From CAYFJO01 sp964343305 (GTDB lineage: Bacteria; Planctomycetota; Planctomycetia; Pirellulales; Pirellulaceae): a DNA stretch of 55,569 nucleotides. The stretch covers positions 1 through 55,569 of the forward strand of contig CAYFJO010000020.1 in assembly GCA_964343305.1 (NCBI GenBank), given 5' to 3'. Under the pieces are notes generated by a model. That model ran no database searches. It saw only the letters and a list, made by a program, of their open reading frames with translations, and was not told the DNA's origin. The position numbers and the translations under genes were made by a program. Of the stretch, positions 18,840 through 27,925 are shown in pieces. Positions within the stretch are counted from its first letter, which is position 1. Each line of letters begins with the position of its first letter.

Positions 18840-19757
18840 ATGTCGACGCCCATCGCATACTTCAACGGCGAGTTCATTCCTGCTGACGAGGCGGCCGTTC
18901 CCGTCTACGACGCAGGTTTCATGCTTGGGACCACGGTCGCCGAACAGCTACGCACCTTTAACGGCCAACTGTTCCAACTCGATCGTCACTTGGATCGTTT
19001 GTTTCGATCTCTCGAACTCGTGGACGTCGATCCCGGGATCGATCGCGATGAATTCGCCTCCATCGCCCAACGAGTGGCATCTCACAACCACGGCCTCATC
19101 CAGCCCGGCGACGACGTTGGCCTGTCCACGTTTGTCACGCCTGGGACATATGCAACATTCTCGTCCATGGGATCCACCGGCCCGCTGGTCTGCATGCACA
19201 CCTATCTCCAGCCGTTTCATCTCTGGGCAGACAAATATGAATCGGGACAGTCGCTCGTCATTACCGACGTCAGGCAAGTCCCCGATAGTTGCTGGTCCCC
19301 CGAACTGAAGTGCCGCAGCCGCATGCACTATTACTTGGCTGAAAAAAGGGCTCGCGAACTCGATCCAAAATCACGCGCGCTGCTTTTGGACAGCGAAGGC
19401 TTCGTTTCCGAAGCATCCACCGCAAGTCTCGTCATCTATCGCGAGGGCGAAGGATTCATCGCACCGCCCATCGACAAGATTTTGCCAGGAATCAGCTTGG
19501 CGGTTCTGAAGGATTTGGCAGCGCAACAGGGCTTTGCTTTCAAACACGAGCCGCTGAAGCCAGACGACGTTGCCACGGCGGACGAAGTGATGCTGTGCAG
19601 CACATCGCCCTGCGTTGTGCCAGTGGTGCGATTGAACGGCAGCAACATTCATGATGGAAAGCCCGGCGAAGCTTTCAGGAACGTCCTGTCTGCGTGGTGT
19701 GAGTTGGTGCAGGTCGACATTCCAGAACAAGCGACCCGTTTTGCGCGACGAAGTTGA
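18840..19757 (+). CDS. Class IV aminotransferase (BCAT / D-amino-acid aminotransferase / ADC lyase family)
   Basis: A 305-residue PLP enzyme of fold type IV. Family signs are the N-terminal YFNGEFIPADEAAVPVYD, GFMLGTTVAEQLRTFNGQ, and RHLDRLFRSL. The PLP-binding lysine is probably K157 in PELKCRSRMHYYLAEKRA, and DSEGFVSEASTASL carries the Glu that contacts the pyridine nitrogen. The sequence does not decide between branched-chain aminotransferase, D-amino-acid aminotransferase and aminodeoxychorismate lyase. It stands alone after tRNA-Leu, with a long hairpin just upstream of its ATG. Confidence 0.88.
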   Translation: MSTPIAYFNGEFIPADEAAVPVYDAGFMLGTTVAEQLRTFNGQLFQLDRHLDRLFRSLELVDVDPGIDRDEFASIAQRVASHNHGLIQPGDDVGLSTFVTPGTYATFSSMGSTGPLVCMHTYLQPFHLWADKYESGQSLVITDVRQVPDSCWSPELKCRSRMHYYLAEKRARELDPKSRALLLDSEGFVSEASTASLVIYREGEGFIAPPIDKILPGISLAVLKDLAAQQGFAFKHEPLKPDDVATADEVMLCSTSPCVVPVVRLNGSNIHDGKPGEAFRNVLSAWCELVQVDIPEQATRFARRS

Positions 19758-19832
19758 TGCCTGTTTCCCGCTGATGCAACACTGCACAAGGCTATTTCGC
19801 GAACCACCCACGACTGGCGGCGTAAATTAAGA

Positions 19833-19866
19833 GCAGCCCGACTCGGTGTAGGTTGAGCCGGGCTGC
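19833..19866 (+). terminator. Strong hairpin after the aminotransferase gene
   Basis: GCAGCCCGACTC and GAGCCGGGCTGC form a 12-bp stem with one mismatch and a 10-nt loop, 76 bp after the stop codon. No T-run follows, so termination or transcript protection are both possible. Nothing else is recognised in the 274-bp gap. Confidence 0.5.
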
Positions 19867-20031
19867 ATGGTAGGTAACCTGGTGCCGCTTTGATATAAAG
19901 GCTGAAACAAGAGTCAAGGTGGGATATGATGAATAGACGGCACCAGACCACCTCATGGATTCATAGTTTTCATTATTCCGCCGTTTTTTGCAATCGCCTG
20001 ATCGGGTGATTTTGTTAATTGAGTCTTTACG

Positions 20032-20616
20032 ATGGCAAATCAAGCATGGTTAACCCTGCGGGGAGTCCCCGCGTCGTTGTGGTCCTACGAACTTTTGGCG
20101 AATAAGCAAACGATTGGCCGCAGCAATCGTTGCGAGATCCATCTGGTTCACGACACGGTTTCTCGCGAGCATGCGGAAGTTTGGATCGATGACGACAATC
20201 AATACCAAATTCAGGATCTGACCAGCAGCAACGGTACATGTGTCAATCAACAGCGCGTCGAAGCGGCCACTTTCACGACCGGCGATTCGCTACGATTGGG
20301 CGACGTGTTTTTGGACGTCACGGGTAAAGCCACCATCGAAGAGCCGACCGGTTTTCGTGAAGCCAAACCCACCAAGTTGTCTACGCCTGCCGATTCAAAT
20401 CATGCCGATTTGGACCTCGAGGGACTTTCGGAGGCACAGCTTCGAGTGCTGCGAACGCTGTTGACTGGCAAGTCAGAGAAAGTCGTTGCCGAGGAACTGT
20501 ATATCAGTCCGCACACGGTTCACTCACACGTCAAGCAGATTTACAAGCACTTTGGGGTCAGTTCGCGTGCGGAACTCATGGCGTCGTTTATTGATCGCGC
20601 GGCAAAGTCGGATTGA
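20032..20616 (+). CDS. FHA domain - LuxR-type HTH regulator
   Basis: A 194-residue fusion. Residues about 18-100 are a forkhead-associated domain with the conserved GRS, the SREHAE phosphothreonine-binding loop, and SSNG. Residues about 135-190 are a LuxR/GerE helix-turn-helix (LTGKSEKVVAEELYISPHTVHSHVKQIYKHF). The layout suggests a transcription regulator steered by a phosphothreonine partner, probably a Ser/Thr kinase target. No receiver domain is present. It is convergent, with 17 bp between stops, to another FHA-containing signalling protein, and the two may share a pathway. Confidence 0.9.
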   Translation: MANQAWLTLRGVPASLWSYELLANKQTIGRSNRCEIHLVHDTVSREHAEVWIDDDNQYQIQDLTSSNGTCVNQQRVEAATFTTGDSLRLGDVFLDVTGKATIEEPTGFREAKPTKLSTPADSNHADLDLEGLSEAQLRVLRTLLTGKSEKVVAEELYISPHTVHSHVKQIYKHFGVSSRAELMASFIDRAAKSD

Positions 20617-20633
20617 ACTCGCGCCGAATCGTG

Positions 20634-22322
20634 TTACAAGTCTCTGCCAAAACAGACAAGGCACAAATCGTCGACCGGCAGCCTGCCTTCGGCGAATCGT
20701 TTGACGTCCGCCAAGATGGCACGTCCGACGTGAATTGGATTGAGATCCGTTTGCTCAATGACTGATTGAGTGCCTTCCAATCCATACATCTCGCTTTTCG
20801 GATTCAACGCTTCGGTGACACCGTCCGTAAACAAAGCCATCAGATTACCGGGCTCGAAATCGATCGTTTCCTGTTCGTACTTCCAGTCCGAATCAACACC
20901 CAAGGGAAGCCCATGGCTCACTTCGCCGTGTATCTCGCACGGAAGGTTACGGTCTCGGCGGACAAAAGGCCAAATGTGTCCGGCGTTGACCAGCGTCAAA
21001 CGATGATTTGCGGGTTCGAGAATCCCCAAGATCGCGGTGATGAATGTTCCGTCCTGTGCTTCTCGGCAGACTTGCTGGTTCAACATAGTCATCGCGTTGG
21101 CCGCGGTTTCGGTCGACAAGACACAGTACCGTACATCGCTACACAGCCGTGCGACAAACAATGCCGCCGAAGCGCCCTTGCCGGAAACATCGGCAATCAT
21201 AATTGCCAACCGATCATTGGAGAGCGGAATGTAATCGAAAAAATCTCCCGCCACTTCACGAGCCGCCGAGTAGTAGTGAAAAAACGAGTAACCCGGCACC
21301 TTGGGTTTTTCACGTGGCAGGAACTGCAACTGCACGCTTTTGGCCAACTCAAGCTCTTGTTTTTGAGCCTCCAGCCGCATCAACGATTCATGCGTGTAAG
21401 CGTGGTCAACCGCCTGGCCCGCCAATACCGCAACGCTGGCCAATACCTCGAGATCATCATCGGAAAATGGAGATTCAGCGTCGTTCGTTTCGATGTGAAT
21501 GACACCCAACGACACCTTGGAAGGCCCCGTCAACGGGGCGCACATGACCGAACGAATCTGTTCATCAAAGATTGACTCGCTCACGTCGCTCAGGTTGCTG
21601 TCGTCCGTCACATCGCCACTGAGATATGCCGTGCCACTCTCAATCACACGCGTCGCCACTTTGCTGCTGATCGGGCTGATGGTCTCTTCCATGTCCATGC
21701 GAGTCTTCATGGCGGCCAGTCGAAATTTCTTGCCACCTCGCTTGGTTTGAAGAATGTAGCCGCGTTGAGCCTGTGGAAACACATCAAACAGGCTGTCCAT
21801 GATCCGTGGCAACATCTCGTGCGTGTTCAGTGAGCTGCCGATGCTACGGCTTATGTCCAAGATGGCCTGCAAGGTGATTCGGGCACGATGTTCACTCCCC
21901 CCACCACTGGCTCCACCGAGTTGCAATTGGCTGACGATAGGTTCTTGCGTCGGCGCTTGTGCTGAGATCGCCGACGGCGATGCGGCACCGCTGTTTGGAT
22001 CAATCGTTGTCTGGAGCGCCTGGCGATTCGGACTGTCGGTTCGAAACTCCAAGGTGATGTCGAAGATATTGATCCGATCTCCATTCTTCAACGCAACTCG
22101 GCCATGAATCCGACTCCCGTTCACGCCCGTTCCGTTCACACTGCCCAGGTCTTCCAAAAAGAAACCGTCTCCTTCACTCCGAATTCTCGCATGTTCGCGC
22201 GAAACAGTGCCGCCTGGCAGCACGACGTTGCAAATCGGCAGACGGCCAATCGTGGACTCTTTTGGCGCGAGTTCGAACTTTCGACCGACTTGCGGTCCCT
22301 CGACTATTTCCAAATAGGCCAT
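20634..22322 (-). CDS. FHA - GAF - PP2C/SpoIIE serine phosphatase
   Basis: A 562-residue signalling protein. Residues 1-100 are an FHA domain (STIGRLPICNVVL, VSREHARI, SVNGTGVNG). Residues about 150-315 are a GAF sensor domain (ILDISRSIGSSLNTHEMLPRI). A short coiled linker leads to an RsbU/SpoIIE-type PP2C domain (about 340-560) with VAGDFFDY, LAIMIADVSGKGASAALF, and LALFTDGVTEALN, the metal-binding acidic motifs. Such enzymes dephosphorylate anti-sigma-factor antagonists in partner-switching stress pathways. No sigma-factor partner lies next to it. Confidence 0.92.
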   Translation of the reverse strand: MAYLEIVEGPQVGRKFELAPKESTIGRLPICNVVLPGGTVSREHARIRSEGDGFFLEDLGSVNGTGVNGSRIHGRVALKNGDRINIFDITLEFRTDSPNRQALQTTIDPNSGAASPSAISAQAPTQEPIVSQLQLGGASGGGSEHRARITLQAILDISRSIGSSLNTHEMLPRIMDSLFDVFPQAQRGYILQTKRGGKKFRLAAMKTRMDMEETISPISSKVATRVIESGTAYLSGDVTDDSNLSDVSESIFDEQIRSVMCAPLTGPSKVSLGVIHIETNDAESPFSDDDLEVLASVAVLAGQAVDHAYTHESLMRLEAQKQELELAKSVQLQFLPREKPKVPGYSFFHYYSAAREVAGDFFDYIPLSNDRLAIMIADVSGKGASAALFVARLCSDVRYCVLSTETAANAMTMLNQQVCREAQDGTFITAILGILEPANHRLTLVNAGHIWPFVRRDRNLPCEIHGEVSHGLPLGVDSDWKYEQETIDFEPGNLMALFTDGVTEALNPKSEMYGLEGTQSVIEQTDLNPIHVGRAILADVKRFAEGRLPVDDLCLVCFGRDL

Positions 22323-22555
22323 CTCTGCTCAGACCACGCCAATGTTTACAGCTCATACATTTAACAAGCAATTCACTCTATTCACATTGGCTTAACATGC
22401 AAGGAGAGGAAGAACCCTGAGTGAGTTCGTGTTGATCGAAGTCGCCTCGCATCAGGGAAACTCTGATGATCATATGTGAGCGCCTTTGATTCCACTGATG
22501 CAAACATCTTCCACACAGTGCGATCGCTCGTTCAATGCCGAGCTGGCAGGCGGCG

Positions 22556-22589
22556 CAAAGAAAAAACCTGTGATGAATCCACCACAGGT
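22556..22589 (-). terminator. Rho-independent terminator of the Cys-rich gene
   Basis: Read on the minus strand: ACCTGTG, a 10-nt loop, CACAGGT, then TTTTTTCTTT. It lies 33 bp past the stop of the gene at 22622. Confidence 0.75.
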
Positions 22590-22621
22590 CTTATTCTTTA
22601 ATTCACTATCCAAAGTGTTGT

Positions 22622-23050
22622 CTACCGACCATATGTCGTGACAACAACATCGCTGCAACCAGAGAAAACGACGCGAGCTTTGTAGCCGCAGCACCATTCG
22701 TAGGTGACAATTCGTCGGCCCAGAATACCGCATCGGCTGCTAACTTTTGGCTCGCCCTTGCAGCAACCAGGAATGCAAATGCAAACTTCGACCGCGCATT
22801 TGCAGCAGCAAGGATCTTGGACAACCAATACCACCTGTTGCGTCGTGCAACAGCCACAACAGATTTTGCGAAGCGTCGGGTGATGACGATACTTCACGCA
22901 ATATTCGGGGCAACAATCGCCAGCATGAGCCGCGGCGACTTCGGCGCTCCTGTTAAACAATCCTGCATCCGATTGGCTTGGACCGGCTAACAAAATGATT
23001 GCCGCCATCAACGCAACACCGGCGCCGATTGTCCTTTGAAATGTAATCAC
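22622..23050 (-). CDS. Small exported cysteine-rich protein
   Basis: About 142 residues, family not recognised. The start is a GTG at 23050, with AAGGAG 8 nt upstream. From this start the protein begins with a clean signal peptide (FQRTIGAGVALMAAIILLAG, ending near SDA). The frame is open further upstream, but that part looks non-coding. The mature part holds about 19 cysteines in clusters (DCCPEYC, ICCGCC, DPCCCKC, CICIPGCC, EWCC), with a repeated VCICIPGCCKGE style. Metal binding or a disulfide-rich surface role is possible. A clear terminator follows the gene. Confidence 0.75.
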   Translation of the reverse strand: MITFQRTIGAGVALMAAIILLAGPSQSDAGLFNRSAEVAAAHAGDCCPEYCVKYRHHPTLRKICCGCCTTQQVVLVVQDPCCCKCAVEVCICIPGCCKGEPKVSSRCGILGRRIVTYEWCCGYKARVVFSGCSDVVVTTYGR

Positions 23051-23411
23051 TGTGGGTCTCCTTCTTAGTGGAATCAAATAAACGGCGGTACATACGTTCT
23101 CGGTAAGCAGACAGGATGACAAACTTTTTCTAGTTTGCAAAGCCCCTCTATTTACCCTAACAAGAATAGTCCGCAACTCATTGCATATCAACCGGTTATG
23201 GAACAAATAGCGTTTTCCGTCCCAAGGTTGGCAGGTTTGGTGAGGGATGGCCGGATTATTCCAGCTATGCCGGATTTTAGATTCTCGTAGGTAGTTGTTT
23301 TTGCCAACAGCACCAACTTGACATAGAGTTCATTTGGCCACTAGCTCTTCAGCAATGTGGCATTTCTGGTCAGGGGGCACTTTACTGCAAAACCAGGGCT
23401 TGGTCGCTGGC

Positions 23412-23960
23412 ATGACGAACACTCACGATTCAAACACACTCGCATCCGTCGAAAGCGCGTGGACGGAATTCAAGTCTGCTTCCGTTCAACTTGACGATCA
23501 ATTGTCGGCATTGTTCACGGAAATGGTCGGGCTCAACGGCGCGCTCGAAACCACGGCCATTGACCTCTGCCACCGAACGCGTGCGGAGGATTGCAACGAT
23601 TGCGACCGTTTGAATGCCGATTTGGAAAAATCAATTCAAAATCTAGAAATCGCACGTTCGGAAATCGAAAGCTTGCAAAGGCGATTGTCATCCCGTGCCG
23701 GAAATTCGGAAGATCGGCAATTGGTCGACGACCTGGTTCGGGAGCGTTCCCAGTTAAACGTCAAGCTTCATGAAGCCCAGCAACGCATCATCGAATTGGA
23801 GTCGCAGAAAGCGCAAACACGCCTAGAAATGGACGATCGTCAAATCGAATTCAATGATGAAATGAAACGACTGCGCCGAGTCGTCGAACGCCAATCGGAA
23901 CTGTTAACCGAAATTGGTGTTCCTCAGAATTCCATGGAACCAGCCGGATCGCAACCATGA
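23412..23960 (+). CDS. Coiled-coil protein, first gene of a coupled trio
   Basis: About 182 residues, no recognised family. From residue 60 on it is long amphipathic helix (LNADLEKSIQNLEIARSEIE, LVDDLVRERSQLNVKLHEAQ), typical of a parallel coiled coil, with no signal peptide. In-frame upstream starts exist (TTG 23334, ATG 23355), but the ATG at 23412 gives the natural N-terminus MTNTHDSNT, and a promoter-like TTGACA at about 23318-23323 would place the message start after the upstream candidates. Its stop overlaps the next start by ATGA. It may be a structural partner of the membrane FGE-like protein and the GTPase that follow. Confidence 0.7.
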   Translation: MTNTHDSNTLASVESAWTEFKSASVQLDDQLSALFTEMVGLNGALETTAIDLCHRTRAEDCNDCDRLNADLEKSIQNLEIARSEIESLQRRLSSRAGNSEDRQLVDDLVRERSQLNVKLHEAQQRIIELESQKAQTRLEMDDRQIEFNDEMKRLRRVVERQSELLTEIGVPQNSMEPAGSQP

Positions 23961-25156
23961 GAAACAAGACTCGATTGTCGCGATTGGTTTTTAGCCTCTT
24001 TTGCCTGGTGGCGATTTTCTATGGCTACGCGTTCGACAATTGGATAATCGGCACACTGGCGGCTGTGATTGGGTTGGGATATCTGGGGATCGCTTCCGAT
24101 CCAAACAATGAAAATGGCGATGGCGACGCGCCGTCCAATCGGACTCACACGAAGAAACGTCGCAAAACACGCTCACAAGATCTATCAGAGTCGGGGATCG
24201 ACCCGAACCAGTTGGTCGAACAAATGATTGAGCAAGGCCAGGTGGCGTTGCTTTTGCGACCGCAAATCATCCAAGAATTGTCGGACGGCTTCCGCAGCGC
24301 CGCCATCAGCACGTTTGCACAAACCACGGCCCTCATCGACTCTGGGCAGGTTGTGCTTCTGCCGTTTCATACCGACGGCGGCGAAGCGGCGGACAGCCAA
24401 ATTGTGGACGTCGACCCGTTTTTCATCGACCGTTACCCGGTCACGAACTACGACTTTTATCAGTTTGTCGCGGACGATGGCTATGCACAGGAGTCGCTGT
24501 GGGAAGCCGAAGTGGTTCCCGCCCTGGCACAATTTGTTGATCAATCGGGCAAGCCAGGACCACGATTCTGGAAAGACGGAAAGTGCTTGTCGGGCATGTC
24601 GATGCATCCCGTCGTGGGCGTTTGTTGGTATGAAGCGATGGCCTATGCACGATGGGCCGGCAAGCGATTGCCGAGCGATCCGGAGTGGGTCCGCGCGGCG
24701 ACCAATCCCTTGACGATGCCCGATGGCAGCATGGTTTGCCGGCGATATCCCTGGGGAGATTCGATGGACCAGAACAAAGCGAACCTTTGGTCGACGGAAT
24801 CCTTTGGCACGGTGCCCGTGACACAGTTCAAAGGTGGCGCGACGCTGGATGATGTGCATCAGTTGATCGGCAACGTGTGGGAATGGATGTACAACGATTT
24901 CGGCATCTGGAACGGTCCAACTCAGCGATTGGAGTCGGACCAACCGTTGAAAGGCCTTCGCGGCGCGGCATTCGACACTTACTTTGACAGCCAGGCGACG
25001 GGCCAATTCATGAGCGGTGACGAGTGCCTGGCCCGAAGAGCGAACATCGGCTTCCGTTGCGCGGTGGCGGCCAAAGATCTTGCCACGGACCAGTTCAACG
25101 AAGTGGACGAAGCGAGCGATCAATCAGAATGCGAACTTGTGGGAGCGTTAGGATGA
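23957..25156 (+). CDS. Membrane protein with FGE/SUMF1-like domain
   Basis: A 399-residue protein. Two close N-terminal hydrophobic helices (about residues 9-25 and 28-46) are followed by a basic linker (THTKKRRKTR), a helical region, and a formylglycine-generating-enzyme-sulfatase domain (about 135-375; FFIDRYPVTNYDFYQFV, AYARWAGKRLPSDPEWVRAA, GNVWEWMYNDFG, ANIGFRCAVA). The paired active-site cysteines of true formylglycine-generating enzymes are missing: the region reads GAAFDTYFDSQ. No sulfatase gene is nearby. So it is probably a binding or scaffold domain, not a sulfatase activator. It overlaps both its neighbours by ATGA. Confidence 0.85.
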   Translation: MRNKTRLSRLVFSLFCLVAIFYGYAFDNWIIGTLAAVIGLGYLGIASDPNNENGDGDAPSNRTHTKKRRKTRSQDLSESGIDPNQLVEQMIEQGQVALLLRPQIIQELSDGFRSAAISTFAQTTALIDSGQVVLLPFHTDGGEAADSQIVDVDPFFIDRYPVTNYDFYQFVADDGYAQESLWEAEVVPALAQFVDQSGKPGPRFWKDGKCLSGMSMHPVVGVCWYEAMAYARWAGKRLPSDPEWVRAATNPLTMPDGSMVCRRYPWGDSMDQNKANLWSTESFGTVPVTQFKGGATLDDVHQLIGNVWEWMYNDFGIWNGPTQRLESDQPLKGLRGAAFDTYFDSQATGQFMSGDECLARRANIGFRCAVAAKDLATDQFNEVDEASDQSECELVGALG

Positions 25157-26061
25157 GCCGCTACAGCTTACAACCGATGGATTCGCTGCAAATGCTGGGC
25201 TATGTGGCGCCGGCGGACTGCTTCATTTGTGGTGTCGACAATACGCATGAAGCCGAGTTCTGCCGCCATTGCCGAGCGCCCATGGCCTTGACACATCAAG
25301 ACCACGAGAGGAAGTCGCGACCGAAGTTGATCGCGACGCTCGGATCGACCGGATCCGGTAAGACCTCGTATCTGGGGATGTTGATCGACATCCTGTCGCG
25401 TCAAAGCGATCGCGCCCAAATTCTGGCCCGCGGAGCTTCCTCGATCGCCATGCAGCAGGATACGATTGCGTCGCTGCGAAGTTGCCGCTTTCCGCAACCA
25501 ACGTCAGCGTTGGCGGACGAGTGGAATTGGCTGCATTGCCAGTTCACGCTAAAGACCCGCCGCCGTCCGTTAGAAATCGTGATGCCGGACATCTGTGGAA
25601 AGACAATCTTGCTGGGTGTGGACGACGCCGACGAGTATCCGATTATCCCCAGCATGGCCATCCAATCTGACGGAGCGTTGATCTTTGTTGATGCGGCGGC
25701 GGTGGAAAGCGGCGAACACGATCAAGATTTTTTTGCCATGAAGATGATCAACCATCTCTGCCAGGCAAACAACGATCGTCGCAAAGGATGGCCCACGCGT
25801 CCCGTGGCGGTCGTCTACACCAAGGCGGATCACGCCGAAGCGTGTTCATCCGACCCCAGCCAATACACGCAGCGACGCTTGCCCAGTCTCTGGAAACTTT
25901 GCCAGGAGCAGCTCAAGCAATGCGAATTCTTTGCCACCAGCGTGACGGCAGCGACCGCGTACTACTGGGAGTATGGCGAGCGGGTCAACGTCCCGCTGAG
26001 AATCGAGCCCCGCGGCATCACCCAGCCGTTTGAGTGGCTGGTGGATTCACTTCCCAAATAG
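25153..26061 (+). CDS. Zinc-ribbon GTPase-domain protein
   Basis: About 302 residues. The ATG at 25153 overlaps the previous stop by ATGA; the longer in-frame extension overlaps that gene and is rejected. The N-terminus has a four-cysteine zinc ribbon (CFICG and CRHC). Then comes a P-loop GTPase-like domain: Walker A GSTGSGKTS (about 69-77), a DxxG-like PDICG, and a guanine-specificity-like motif TKAD in VVYTKADH. This pattern resembles the double-GTPase families found in bacterial signalling and conflict gene sets; the exact family is not certain. Together with the coiled-coil and FGE-like membrane proteins it forms a probable complex at the membrane. Confidence 0.8.
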   Translation: MSRYSLQPMDSLQMLGYVAPADCFICGVDNTHEAEFCRHCRAPMALTHQDHERKSRPKLIATLGSTGSGKTSYLGMLIDILSRQSDRAQILARGASSIAMQQDTIASLRSCRFPQPTSALADEWNWLHCQFTLKTRRRPLEIVMPDICGKTILLGVDDADEYPIIPSMAIQSDGALIFVDAAAVESGEHDQDFFAMKMINHLCQANNDRRKGWPTRPVAVVYTKADHAEACSSDPSQYTQRRLPSLWKLCQEQLKQCEFFATSVTAATAYYWEYGERVNVPLRIEPRGITQPFEWLVDSLPK

Positions 26062-26075
26062 AATGGTCGCGATGG

Positions 26076-26139
26076 GCAACGCAGAAGGACGAAGAGCGCA
26101 AAGCAAGAAATCTCCGCGTCCTTCGCTCCTCTGCGTTGC
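26076..26139. repeat. Imperfect inverted repeat between convergent genes
   Basis: The 28-bp arms 26076-26103 and 26112-26139 are near inverted copies (both start GCAACGCAG when read inward), separated by 8 bp. The convergent position suggests a two-way terminator. The sequence type resembles widespread intergenic repeats of this composition. Confidence 0.5.
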
Positions 26140-26207
26140 AGATTCGTTCTCACCACAAAGTCGGGTGAATTATCCGGGCTAGCGCCGTCTGCCTTGACTT
26201 TCGACGC

Positions 26208-27620
26208 TTAGACCGCAACTGGATTTTCCTTGTACTTCTCCCAGTACTCCGGCATCAGTTCCTTAACCTTGGCTTCCAGCTCTTCATCGCTGATCGCGGT
26301 CATGCGGCCTTCGACTTCGTATTGGTCCATCACCCAGCGAGCGACTTTGTGGACCTTGATCTTGGTGATGCGCTGGTCGTCCTTGAGTCCAAAGAACTCG
26401 TTCACCCAGTGGGCAACGCCGTCGGCCCCACTCTTGTCGGTCAACGCCACGCGCGGCGGTCGATTCAACAGCGCGGTCGTATCGAAGATGTTGTAAATCC
26501 GCTCGTCGCTGCGCAGACCGCCCGCGTGGATGCCGGCGCGTGTCGTGTTGAAATGTTTGCCAACGAACGGATAATTCTCCGGAATCGGGAAGTCGATCGA
26601 CCGCATGTATTCCGCTATCTCCGTGATCACTTCGGTTTGGATGCCACAGAGATCTTCTTTGAGCGAAATGTATTCGATGATCGCGCCTTCGACCGGCGGG
26701 TTTCCACAGCGTTCGCCGAATCCAAACAGCGTGCCGTTCAACGCGTCGCAGCCGTACAACCAGGCGGTCGCTCCATTGGCGTGCGTGCGATGGAAGTCGT
26801 TGTGGCCGTGCCATTCCAGCCGGTCACTGGGCACGCCACATTCCTGATTCAGCTTGTAGATCATTTTGGGAACACTTCGCGGCAACTCGACGCCAGGATA
26901 ATGGACACCAAAACCCATCGTGTCGCAAATCCGAATCTTGACGGCCTGATCCTCGGGCACCTGCTCGCTCATCCGCATCAACCGGTCGACAAACGGCATC
27001 ACGAATCCGTCCCAATCGGCTCGCGTGACATCTTCCAAATGGCACCGCGGCCGCACGCCCGCTTCAAAAGCGGCGTCGACGACTTCGCAGTACGAGTCCA
27101 TGCACTCTTGGCGGCTCTTGAACTTGAGCTTGTTGAAGATGTGGTAGTCGGACGAACTCGTCAGCATGCCTGTCTCTTTGAGTCCCGCTTCCTTGACGAG
27201 CCGGAAATCGCCTTTGACCGCACGAATCCAACCCGTACATTCAGGAAACTCGTGGCCCAATGCGCGACAGCGGTCGAGCGTTTCGCGGTCATTTTTCGTG
27301 TACAGGAAAAACTCCGTCTGGCGGATGACCCCTTGAGGTCCGCCCAATTTGGCGAGCAAGTCATACAAATGAACCATCTGGTCGACGGTGTAAGGCGGGC
27401 GGGCTTGCTGGCCATCGCGGAAGGTCGTATCCGTGATGTGAATATCACGCTTTTTCACGGCATTCGGATCAAACTCGACGGGCTCACCATCGATGTATTC
27501 GATCATGGGTCCGTCAAACTGAATCAACGGCGGCAAGCTGTAATCGAAAGTGCCTTCCAGCAAGTTCGGTTCGGTAGTGTTGACGAGCGGATGGTCCTTG
27601 CGTTTGTCGACGGTGGTCAT
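26208..27620 (-). CDS. Homocitrate / isopropylmalate synthase-like enzyme (HMGL family)
   Basis: About 470 residues; the ATG at 27620 is supported by AGGGAG 9 nt upstream. The TIM-barrel HMGL-like domain shows the catalytic start DTTFRDGQQA (about residues 64-73), metal ligands in WHGHNDFHRTHANG, and GFGERCGNPPVEGAI. Enzymes of this family join acetyl-CoA or a similar acyl donor to a 2-oxo acid. The sequence differs enough from leucine-pathway LeuA (no regulatory C-terminal LeuA domain is evident) that the substrate is open. It lies 38 bp behind an acyl carrier protein gene, which hints at an ACP-bound substrate or product. No leucine or lysine genes are near. Confidence 0.85.
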   Translation of the reverse strand: MTTVDKRKDHPLVNTTEPNLLEGTFDYSLPPLIQFDGPMIEYIDGEPVEFDPNAVKKRDIHITDTTFRDGQQARPPYTVDQMVHLYDLLAKLGGPQGVIRQTEFFLYTKNDRETLDRCRALGHEFPECTGWIRAVKGDFRLVKEAGLKETGMLTSSSDYHIFNKLKFKSRQECMDSYCEVVDAAFEAGVRPRCHLEDVTRADWDGFVMPFVDRLMRMSEQVPEDQAVKIRICDTMGFGVHYPGVELPRSVPKMIYKLNQECGVPSDRLEWHGHNDFHRTHANGATAWLYGCDALNGTLFGFGERCGNPPVEGAIIEYISLKEDLCGIQTEVITEIAEYMRSIDFPIPENYPFVGKHFNTTRAGIHAGGLRSDERIYNIFDTTALLNRPPRVALTDKSGADGVAHWVNEFFGLKDDQRITKIKVHKVARWVMDQYEVEGRMTAISDEELEAKVKELMPEYWEKYKENPVAV

Positions 27621-27658
27621 AGCGGTAAACTCCCTTGAGAATGTATTGTTTGTTAATG

Positions 27659-27913
27659 TTAGACTTCGACGCCTTGCTCTTTGCAAACGCCTTCGATGAA
27701 ATTCGCGGCCGTCCCGACGGATTGAACGGAAAGTGCCGCATCTTCGTCCATTTCGATTCCAAACTCCTCTTCGAACATCGCGACCAACTCGATCGACTGG
27801 ACACTCTCCGCTCCCAGGTCGGACGAAAAATCATGTTCAGGCTTGACGTCGTTCGGATCAAGCTGCAACACACGAGCGGTCACTTCGATAACACGATCTT
27901 GTACACTTGCCAT
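27659..27913 (-). CDS. Acyl carrier protein
   Basis: An 84-residue acidic four-helix ACP. The phosphopantetheine attachment serine is S37 in the segment DLGAESVQSIELVAMFEEEF; the usual DSL is ESV here. It sits between a GlmU-like gene (12 bp upstream) and an HMGL-family gene (38 bp downstream), not next to fatty-acid synthesis genes. It is therefore more likely a specialised ACP than the housekeeping AcpP. Confidence 0.93.
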   Translation of the reverse strand: MASVQDRVIEVTARVLQLDPNDVKPEHDFSSDLGAESVQSIELVAMFEEEFGIEMDEDAALSVQSVGTAANFIEGVCKEQGVEV

Positions 27914-27925
27914 TCTTTCAAACTC

